Shown one piece after another: positions 1 to 5,488 of a DNA stretch of 5,488 nucleotides; within the stretch, counting starts at the first letter, position 1; each line of letters starts with the position of its first letter. The translations under genes and the position numbers were made by a program. This DNA comes from Hydrogenophaga sp. (GTDB lineage Bacteria > Pseudomonadota > Gammaproteobacteria > Burkholderiales > Burkholderiaceae_C): positions 1-5,488 of the forward strand of contig JAUXXN010000008.1 in the NCBI GenBank assembly GCA_030684755.1. The letters are read 5' to 3'. The notes under the pieces were generated by a model that was not told where the DNA came from, did no database searches, and saw only the letters and a list, made by a program, of their open reading frames with translations.

Positions 1-1484
1 GGGCATCGGCCCATGCCCAGTCCCTGGACTGGGATCAACTGACCGAACTGGCACAAGCCCGCTCCCAAGCGCCTTTCCGCGCAAACAGCGACAGCCTGCC
101 GGCCGAACTCGCGGCCCTCAATTACGACGAGGTGCGAGACATCCGTTTTCGGCCCGACCATTCCACTTGGCGCGCCGAGGGCCTGCCGTTTGAAGCCCAG
201 TATTTCCACCTGGGCCTGTACCAGACCCAACCGGTGCGCCTGCACGAAATCACACCGGATGGGGTGCGCACCCTGCCCTACCGCAGTGAAGACTTCGACC
301 ACGGCCGCAACACCACAAGCCCACACACCTGGGGCGATCTGGGGCACGCCGGTTTTCGCCTGCATTACCCGCTCAACGCCAGCAACTACAAAGACGAACT
401 GATTGCTTTCCTGGGCGCCAGCTACTTTCGGGCGCTCGGTGCGGGCCAGCAATACGGCCTGTCGGCACGTGGTCTGGCCATCGACACCGTGGGCGGAACG
501 GGAGAAGAATTCCCGCGTTTCACCGATTTCTGGCTGCAACGCCCAACGCCCGATGCCCGTGAAATCACCCTTTTCGCGCTGCTGGATTCGCCCCGCAGCG
601 CCGGTGCCTACCGGTTTGTGGTGCGCCCTGGCACCGACACCGTGGTCACCGTGACCGCGCGCCTCTTCATCCGTCCGGGCACCGAGCCCGTGACCACACT
701 CGGGATTGCGCCCCTGACCAGCATGTTTTTCTTTGGTGAAAACCAGCCCCGGGCCAGCGACTTTCGCCCTGAAGTACACGACTCCGACGGCCTGATGCTG
801 GTCACCGGCGATGGCGAATGGCTCTGGCGCCCGCTGCAAAACCCCCAGCACAAGGTGGTGAGTTCGTTTGCCATGAACCAGCTTCGCGGCTTCGGTCTGA
901 TGCAGCGCGACCGCCAGTTCTCCAGCTTTGAAGACACCGAGGCGCGCTACGAACGCCGCCCCAGTGCCTGGGTGGAGCCGCTGAACGCCTGGGGGCCAGG
1001 CCGCGTTGAACTGGTTCAGTTGGCCACTCCCGACGAAACGCACGACAACATCGTTGCCTATTGGGTGCCAGCCACCCTCCCCACCCCGGGTCAGCCCCTG
1101 GAAGTGGCCTACACCCTGAGCTGGCAGGGCGATGCCCAGAAGCGTCCCCCCTCCGCCTGGGTCACGCAAACCCGACGCGGATTTGGCTACACCCGGCTCA
1201 GCGCCGATGAACAGGCCCGCCAGGCGCAGTACGTATTGGACTTCGCCGGACCCGCGTTGGACGCACTGCCCCCCGGCGCACCGGTGCGTGTCAGCGTCAG
1301 CAGCGACACCAATGGCCGCGTGCTGGAAGCACTGGCCTACCCCAACCCCGCCACGCGCAGCTGGCGCGTGACCCTGCGTGTGCAGCGCATCGACCCCACC
1401 CAGCCGGTCGAGTTGCGCGCCTTTCTCCAGCACCAGAACGACACCGTCAGTGAAACATGGACACACCTGCTGTTACCCGAATGA
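1..1484 (+). CDS. opgG: Glucans biosynthesis protein G (periplasmic OPG protein), 5' partial
   Basis: This is the periplasmic protein that works with OpgH to make osmoregulated periplasmic glucans. The frame is open from the left edge (first whole codon at base 3), giving 493 residues before the TGA at 1482-1484; only most of the signal peptide appears to be missing. The GTG at 132 is an internal valine codon, not a start. Compared with remembered E. coli OpgG (511 aa), the match runs the whole length: YRDIRFRP-like VRDIRFRPD near residue 44, LGASYFRALGAGQQYGLSARG, GEEFPRF, LLDSPRSAGAYRFVV, APLTSMFFFGENQP, RPSAWV, and SETW close to the C-terminus. The family was recently assigned endo-beta-1,2-glucanase activity (GH186). 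The two acidic residues I recall as catalytic, E. coli D273 and D361, match D260 (bases 780-782) and D348 (1044-1046) here, with the same spacing of 88 residues. The 3' end overlaps opgH, indicating an operon. The paralogue OpgD is the main alternative, but adjacency to opgH favours OpgG. Confidence 0.95.
   Translation, partial: ASAHAQSLDWDQLTELAQARSQAPFRANSDSLPAELAALNYDEVRDIRFRPDHSTWRAEGLPFEAQYFHLGLYQTQPVRLHEITPDGVRTLPYRSEDFDHGRNTTSPHTWGDLGHAGFRLHYPLNASNYKDELIAFLGASYFRALGAGQQYGLSARGLAIDTVGGTGEEFPRFTDFWLQRPTPDAREITLFALLDSPRSAGAYRFVVRPGTDTVVTVTARLFIRPGTEPVTTLGIAPLTSMFFFGENQPRASDFRPEVHDSDGLMLVTGDGEWLWRPLQNPQHKVVSSFAMNQLRGFGLMQRDRQFSSFEDTEARYERRPSAWVEPLNAWGPGRVELVQLATPDETHDNIVAYWVPATLPTPGQPLEVAYTLSWQGDAQKRPPSAWVTQTRRGFGYTRLSADEQARQAQYVLDFAGPALDALPPGAPVRVSVSSDTNGRVLEALAYPNPATRSWRVTLRVQRIDPTQPVELRAFLQHQNDTVSETWTHLLLPE
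3..17 (+). other. End of the OpgG signal peptide (possible cleavage site)
   Basis: The first five visible residues, A-S-A-H-A, followed by Q-S-L-D-W, form an AxA-type signal peptidase I site (A-H-A before Q). The position corresponds to the end of the signal peptide of E. coli OpgG, whose mature protein starts just before the SIDDV segment that aligns with SLDWDQL here. The hydrophobic core and n-region lie outside the window, so Sec versus Tat export cannot be decided. Confidence 0.5.
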
Positions 1485-3454
1485 GCCACACGCCCACCAA
1501 CCGCAGCCTGCTGCGCGAAGAACGCCACCCCAACGCGGTCACCGCACCACCGATCCACCGGGGCGCCATGGTGCCGCGTCCTTGGCGCGGGTTCTGGAAC
1601 AGCGTGGGCTCCACCCTGCTGAGCAGCGTCAGCCGCGTGCTGCCGCCGCGCACGCCACAGGCGCCCGCCACAGCGCAACCCGCACCCGCTGCCTGGGAGC
1701 GTGCCGCTGACCGGCGCCGACTGGTGTTCATGCTGCTCACGGTGTTGAGCACCGCCTTTGCGGCCAGCCTGTTTGCCCATGCCCAACCAGCCCATGACAG
1801 CGGCTGGCTACAAACCGGCCAGTTGCTGTTGTTTGTGGTGCTGTCGGCCTGGGTGGTGACGGGCTTTGTCACGGCCCTCATGGGTTTCTGGGTCTTGCTG
1901 CGAGGCGATGCACACACCCTCTCGGCCAAGGCCGTGCAACACCACCCCATGAACCCGCAGGCGCGCACAGCCATCATCATGCCGATCTGCAACGAAGACG
2001 TGGCCACCGTGTTCGCGGGCCTGCGCGCCACCTGCGAGTCACTTTCAAGCACCGGCCATGCCCAGCAGTTCGACGTGTTCGTGCTGTCCGACAGTTACGA
2101 TCCCGCCATTGCCGAAGCCGAAAAATCGGCCTGGAAAGCCCTGCGTTCGGCACTGGCGGCCCAATCCGATCTGCCGCCCATTGAGGTGTACTACCGCCTG
2201 CGCAAGCGCCGCACCCACCGCAAAGCAGGCAACGTGGCCGACTTCTGTCGCCGTTGGGGCAAAGACTACCGCTACATGGTGGTACTCGATGCCGACAGCA
2301 TCATGAGCGGCAGTTGCCTGACCTCTATGGTCAAACTGATGGAAGCACACCCCCAAGCCGGCATTGTGCAAACAGCCACCCAGGCCATTGGCCACGCCAC
2401 CTTGCATGCCCGCGCACAACAGTTTGCCTCGCGCGTGACCGGACGGTTGTTCACATTGGGCATGCAGTTCTGGCAGCTGGGCGAGTCCCACTACTGGGGC
2501 CACAACGCGATCATCCGTGTTGAACCCTTCATGCAGCATTGCGCACTGGCGCCGATTGCAGGCAAGGGCGGCATGTCCGGCGGCATCATGTCGCACGACT
2601 TTGTGGAAGCGGCCCTGATGCGGCGCGCCGGTTACCACGTCTGGCTGGTCTCCGACCTCGTGGGAAGCTACGAACAACAACCCCCCGATTTGCTGAGCGA
2701 ACTGCAGCGCGACCGCCGCTGGTGCCAGGGCAACCTGCAAAACGCGCGCCTGATGGCCGAGCCCGGCATCCACCGCGTGCACCGCACCATGTTTGCCATC
2801 GGCGCCATGTCCTACCTGTCAGCGCCACTGTGGCTGGCGTTCATCGGCATGGGCACCTTTCTGTGGATGCTGGATGCCAGCACCGTGCCGCAGTGGCACG
2901 CCTTGCCAACCGAATTGCGCAGTCTGTGGCTGTGGACGCTGTGCTTGCTTTACCTGCCCCGCGTGTTGGGCCTGCTGGCGGTGTACATCACAGGCGAACA
3001 CAAGTCGTTTGGCGGCGTCTTGGGTCTGCTGCGCAGTGGGATGGTAGAAACCGTGCTGGCTGTGTGTCAGGCCCCCATCCGCATGCTCGCGCATTCGCTG
3101 TTTGTGCTGGGAGCGCTCACAGGGCTGAAACTGGACTGGACCTCGCCGCCCCGGGAAGCTGCCGGCGTGAGCTGGCGCCATGCCGCGGCACGGCTGGCCC
3201 CCATGACCGTGATGGCTTGCCTGCTGGGAATGCTCATGGTCGTATCCGATGCACAGGCATTGATCTGGTTGGCACCGGTGGCGCTGCCGCTGCTGCTGTC
3301 GGTCCCGTTGACGGTAGCCACCAGCCACGTAGACCTGGGCAGCTGGATGCGCGCGCGCGGCGTGCTGCTGGTCCCTGAAGAGTCGTGGTCACCTGCGGTG
3401 CTGCGCCGAGCCTGGCAGCATGCCATTCGGTTGTCGGTACTCAGGACCGCCTAA
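1457..3454 (+). CDS. opgH: Glucans biosynthesis glucosyltransferase H (membrane GT2)
   Basis: This is the inner-membrane glucosyltransferase that builds the beta-1,2-glucan backbone of OPGs from UDP-glucose and is thought to pass it to the periplasm for OpgG. From ATG 1457 it is 665 residues. Two membrane segments (about 89-108 and 121-146) precede a cytoplasmic family-2 glycosyltransferase domain: IIMPICNEDV at 173-182, the DxD metal/UDP site LDADS at 277-281, the conserved SHYWGHNAIIRV stretch, SHDFVEAALMRRAG starting at 379 (D381 as probable catalytic base), and RDRRW at 418-422, the (Q/R)xxRW motif. About five more membrane segments follow at roughly 445-473, 490-513, 529-557, 583-598 and 601-624. 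The protein ends soon after LVPEES, so it lacks the C-terminal tail of well over 100 residues of the 847-aa E. coli protein, and its N-terminal cytoplasmic arm is also shorter. Compact OpgH forms are known in other proteobacteria, so this need not be a truncation. An alternative in-frame start is ATG 1481, which overlaps the opgG stop as ATGA. Neither start has a strong Shine-Dalgarno sequence, so translational coupling to opgG is likely. Confidence 0.95.
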   Translation: MDTPAVTRMSHTPTNRSLLREERHPNAVTAPPIHRGAMVPRPWRGFWNSVGSTLLSSVSRVLPPRTPQAPATAQPAPAAWERAADRRRLVFMLLTVLSTAFAASLFAHAQPAHDSGWLQTGQLLLFVVLSAWVVTGFVTALMGFWVLLRGDAHTLSAKAVQHHPMNPQARTAIIMPICNEDVATVFAGLRATCESLSSTGHAQQFDVFVLSDSYDPAIAEAEKSAWKALRSALAAQSDLPPIEVYYRLRKRRTHRKAGNVADFCRRWGKDYRYMVVLDADSIMSGSCLTSMVKLMEAHPQAGIVQTATQAIGHATLHARAQQFASRVTGRLFTLGMQFWQLGESHYWGHNAIIRVEPFMQHCALAPIAGKGGMSGGIMSHDFVEAALMRRAGYHVWLVSDLVGSYEQQPPDLLSELQRDRRWCQGNLQNARLMAEPGIHRVHRTMFAIGAMSYLSAPLWLAFIGMGTFLWMLDASTVPQWHALPTELRSLWLWTLCLLYLPRVLGLLAVYITGEHKSFGGVLGLLRSGMVETVLAVCQAPIRMLAHSLFVLGALTGLKLDWTSPPREAAGVSWRHAAARLAPMTVMACLLGMLMVVSDAQALIWLAPVALPLLLSVPLTVATSHVDLGSWMRARGVLLVPEESWSPAVLRRAWQHAIRLSVLRTA

Positions 3455-3494
3455 GGCAGAGGCCACCACAAGACAACCACCCCACCAGCATGCT

Positions 3495-4121
3495 TTACAA
3501 CACAGGCGGCTTGAGGTAACGCGCATCCGACCAAGTGGCCAGCCACTGCGGCGCAAAAGCCACGCAGACGGCGGCGAACATGCCGGTCAAAAAGGCGTCG
3601 CCCCAGGCCATGAGCCAGCGGGCCACCAGGGCTTGCTCTAGAGCGGGGGCACCGGCCAGGCGGTGCAGCAGCTCCATCAAAACGCCGGACAAAAACACGG
3701 CCACGGCGGTGCCCAAGAAGCCTCTGCCCAAGGTGTAAACGAAAGGGTTGGGCGGCAGCCAGCGGCGCAGCAGCGTGCCAATGCCCAGCGCCAGAGTGGC
3801 GGGCACCAGCCCAATCCACACCGCTTGCGACAGCGCGGCCCACGCGTCGGCGGAGCCAACAGCCCATACGGCCAAGGCCACCAGCGCCAACACCACCACG
3901 GCCAGGGGCCAGCCGAGCATGAGCACCAGCAAACTGGCGCCCGAGAACTGAATGGCCAGGCCTTTGGGTAAAACTTGGGGCAGCAGCCACAGCCCAGGCA
4001 ACAGCACCAATGCGGCGAGGGCGGGGGTCAGCAGTTCGCCTTGCAACATGCGCCAAGGCCGCAACCACAGGGCCACAGCGAGGGCGCAGAAGGCAAAAAG
4101 GATTTCAAAACCGGTGAGCAT
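3495..4121 (-). CDS. Small multi-pass membrane protein, CbiM-like ECF permease family
   Basis: This is a 208-residue, very hydrophobic protein with about six predicted membrane segments (roughly 4-20, 31-50, 60-88, 100-118, 133-150, 168-192). The pattern IQFSGASLLVLMLGWPLA at about 57-74, NPFVYTLGRGFLGTA at 125-139, DAFLTGM at 175-181 and the ending WLATWSDARYL at 193-203 resemble a group of short proteobacterial proteins usually named energy-coupling factor ABC transporter permease (CbiM family). True CbiM/NikM proteins bind Co or Ni through an N-terminal Met-His and a further histidine. Here position 2 is leucine, the family position usually LHxLGA reads IQFSGA (Q58), and the only histidine is H153. 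A metal-transport role is therefore uncertain. ATG 4121 is the only usable start, because no in-frame start lies between it and the ffh stop region; the bases before it are C-rich with no clear Shine-Dalgarno. It follows ffh on the same strand after 46 bases, so it may be read through from ffh. No ECF ATPase or partner subunit is in the window. Membrane protein: sure; family: probable; substrate: unknown. Confidence 0.8.
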   Translation of the reverse strand: MLTGFEILFAFCALAVALWLRPWRMLQGELLTPALAALVLLPGLWLLPQVLPKGLAIQFSGASLLVLMLGWPLAVVVLALVALAVWAVGSADAWAALSQAVWIGLVPATLALGIGTLLRRWLPPNPFVYTLGRGFLGTAVAVFLSGVLMELLHRLAGAPALEQALVARWLMAWGDAFLTGMFAAVCVAFAPQWLATWSDARYLKPPVL

Positions 4122-4167
4122 GGGGGCGGAGTATGGGCCGACACGCTCGCGGCTGGCTTGACAAGCC

Positions 4168-5488
4168 TCAACCCATGCCGGGCAACTTGGGCATGCCTTT
4201 CATGCCGCCCATGCGTTTCATCATTTTCATGAGGCCGCCGCCTTTCATTTTTTTCATCATGCCTTGCATTTGCTCAAATTCTTTGAGCAGGCGGTTGACC
4301 TCTTGCACCTGCACACCGGCACCGGCGGCTATGCGGCGTTTGCGGGTGGCTTTGATGATTTCTGGTTTGGTGCGCTCGCGCAGGGTCATGCTGCAAATAA
4401 TGCCCTCTTTGCGCTTGATGTCTTTTTCAGCCCGGTTCATGTCCATTTCGCTGGCTTTGGCGGCCATGCCGCTGGGCAGTTTGTCCATCAAGCTGGACAG
4501 GCCGCCCATTTGCTTCATTTGGCGGATTTGGTCCAGAAAGTCGTTCAAATCAAAACCTTCGCCGCTTTTGACCTTGGCGGCCAGCTTTTGCGCGGCCTCC
4601 ATGTCCACCCCGGCGGTGACTTGCTCCACCAGCGCCAGGATGTCGCCCATGCCCAGGATGCGGCCAGCGTGGCGCTCGGCGTCGAACACTTCCAGTCCGT
4701 CAATTTTTTCGGACACACCAGCGAACTTGATGGGCGCGCCAGTGATTTGCCGCACCGACAGCGCCGCGCCACCGCGCGAGTCGCCGTCGAGTTTGGTGAG
4801 GATGATGCCGGTGAGCGGCAGCGCTGCGCTGAAAGCTTTGGCGGTGTTGATGGCGTCTTGGCCCTGCATGGCGTCCACCACGAACAGGGTTTCCACCGGT
4901 TTGAGCACCGCGTGCAGCTCCTGAATTTCGCGCATCAACACTTCGTCAATCGCTAGGCGGCCAGCGGTGTCCACCAGCAGCACGTCAAAGTAATGGCGCT
5001 TGGCGTAGTCGATAGCGGCGCGGGCAATGTCTACCGGTTTTTGGTCGGGTGTGCTGGGGAACCACTCGGCTCCGGCTTGTGCGGTGACGGTTTTGAGCTG
5101 TTCAATGGCCGCCGGGCGGTACACGTCGCCCGAGACGGTGAGCACTTTTTTCTTGCGCTTTTCAATCAGGTGCTTGGCCAGTTTGGCGGTGGTGGTGGTT
5201 TTACCGGCACCTTGCAGACCGGCCATCAAAATCACCGCCGGGGGTTGGGCGGCGAGGTTGATGTCGGACACGCCCGCGCCCATGGTGGCGGCCAACTCGC
5301 GGTTGACGATGCCCACCATGGCCTGCCCCGGCGAGAGCGAGCCCACCACTTCTTGGCCCAGCGCTTTTTCTTTCACCCGGGCGATAAAGTCGCGCACCAC
5401 GGGCAGGGCCACATCGGCCTCCAGCAGGGCCATGCGCACTTCGCGCAGCATGTCGGTGACGTTGCTTTTGATTGACTCGCATCGGATA
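4168..5488 (-). CDS. ffh: Signal recognition particle protein Ffh (SRP54), 5' partial
   Basis: Ffh is the GTPase subunit of the bacterial signal recognition particle. With 4.5S RNA it binds signal sequences emerging from ribosomes and docks with FtsY at the membrane. The frame is open to the right edge (first whole codon ends at 5487), and about 439 residues are visible. The internal ATG at 5451 is not the start: 12 upstream in-frame residues (IRCESIKSNVTD) align with the family N domain, and about 17 residues should lie outside the window. Counting from the Met at 5451, the N-domain hallmark ALLEADVALPVV is at 8-19; the G-domain elements are GLQGAGKTT (78-86), DVYRPAA (109-115), DTAGR (161-165), TKLD (219-222) and the GxGD-like GMGD (267-270). 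The M domain follows from about 290, with the 4.5S RNA-binding helix-turn-helix (SMTLRERTKPEII, then RKRRIAAGAG) and a methionine-rich tail that forms the signal-sequence groove. The protein ends in KLPGMG at TGA 4168-4170. Expected to be essential and constitutively expressed; its promoter is outside the window. Confidence 0.97.
   Translation of the reverse strand, partial: IRCESIKSNVTDMLREVRMALLEADVALPVVRDFIARVKEKALGQEVVGSLSPGQAMVGIVNRELAATMGAGVSDINLAAQPPAVILMAGLQGAGKTTTTAKLAKHLIEKRKKKVLTVSGDVYRPAAIEQLKTVTAQAGAEWFPSTPDQKPVDIARAAIDYAKRHYFDVLLVDTAGRLAIDEVLMREIQELHAVLKPVETLFVVDAMQGQDAINTAKAFSAALPLTGIILTKLDGDSRGGAALSVRQITGAPIKFAGVSEKIDGLEVFDAERHAGRILGMGDILALVEQVTAGVDMEAAQKLAAKVKSGEGFDLNDFLDQIRQMKQMGGLSSLMDKLPSGMAAKASEMDMNRAEKDIKRKEGIICSMTLRERTKPEIIKATRKRRIAAGAGVQVQEVNRLLKEFEQMQGMMKKMKGGGLMKMMKRMGGMKGMPKLPGMG

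Noticed and set aside
132..134. GTG as the start of opgG
   Set aside because: The frame stays open to the left edge and the upstream residues match the mature N-terminus of OpgG, so this is an internal valine.
1447..2052. Minus-strand frame of 201 codons across the opgG-opgH junction
   Set aside because: Antisense to the 3' end of opgG and 5' part of opgH; Ser/Thr/Arg-rich with no domain pattern.
2045..3426. Minus-strand frames of 119-245 codons and plus-strand frames of 82-279 codons within opgH
   Set aside because: opgH occupies this stretch with full motif support; the others are low-complexity, Arg/Ala/His-rich shadows.
3451..4068. Long minus-strand open frame (about 205 codons) overlapping the CbiM-like gene in another frame
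   Set aside because: Arg/Gly/Ala-rich translation typical of a GC-rich shadow frame; the overlapping 208-codon frame has coherent membrane segments and family motifs.
4133..4165. Possible hairpin (GCCG...CGGC) downstream of ffh as a terminator
   Set aside because: Only about four base pairs with a large loop and no T-run on the minus strand.
4248..4254. Run of seven T (A7 on the ffh coding strand) as a possible slippage or frameshift site
   Set aside because: It encodes the Met-Lys-rich tail that Ffh proteins normally have; there is no downstream frame or structure that would make slippage meaningful.
4190..4265. Repetitive CAT-rich stretch that looks like a short tandem repeat
   Set aside because: It is the reverse complement of the methionine/lysine/glycine-rich Ffh C-terminus, so coding composition explains it.
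4133..4956. Plus-strand open frames of 230-263 codons opposite ffh
   Set aside because: They are antisense to clearly conserved Ffh codons and their composition has no family features; a by-product of GC-rich codon use.
4993..5475. Plus-strand open frame of 160 codons with Gly/His-rich translation opposite the ffh G domain
   Set aside because: Antisense shadow of conserved GTPase motifs; no start context or recognisable domain.

Overview
The window is an ordinary, gene-dense piece of a GC-rich proteobacterial chromosome holding four protein genes, two of them cut by the window edges. Codon use, the shape of the Ffh M domain and the compact OpgH suggest a betaproteobacterium, most likely Burkholderiales/Comamonadaceae. 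This is an inference from remembered family sequences, not from a search.

Layout: on the plus strand, opgG (5' end outside the window) runs directly into opgH, and the two reading frames overlap by 28 or 4 bases depending on the opgH start. Together they form the opgGH (mdoGH) operon for osmoregulated periplasmic glucans (OPGs). OpgH polymerises beta-1,2-linked glucose from UDP-glucose at the inner membrane and moves the chain into the periplasm, and OpgG acts on the chain there. About 40 bases after opgH the strand use changes. On the minus strand, reading from the right edge, lie ffh (5' end outside the window), encoding the protein subunit of the signal recognition particle, and then, 46 bases downstream, a small multi-pass membrane protein that resembles the CbiM-type energy-coupling-factor permease family. 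The two strand groups converge tail to tail at about 3455-3494.

Functional links: opgG and opgH work together. The ffh and CbiM-like genes share a strand and may be co-transcribed, but no functional link between them is evident. Promoters for both groups must lie outside the window, and I saw no RNA genes, mobile elements, CRISPR arrays or convincing terminators.

I found no evidence of an undescribed system. The points most worth a second look are the CbiM-like protein, which appears to lack the histidine ligands of true Co/Ni permeases; the compact OpgH without the long C-terminal tail of the E. coli enzyme; and the conservation in OpgG of the two acidic residues proposed as catalytic in its family.
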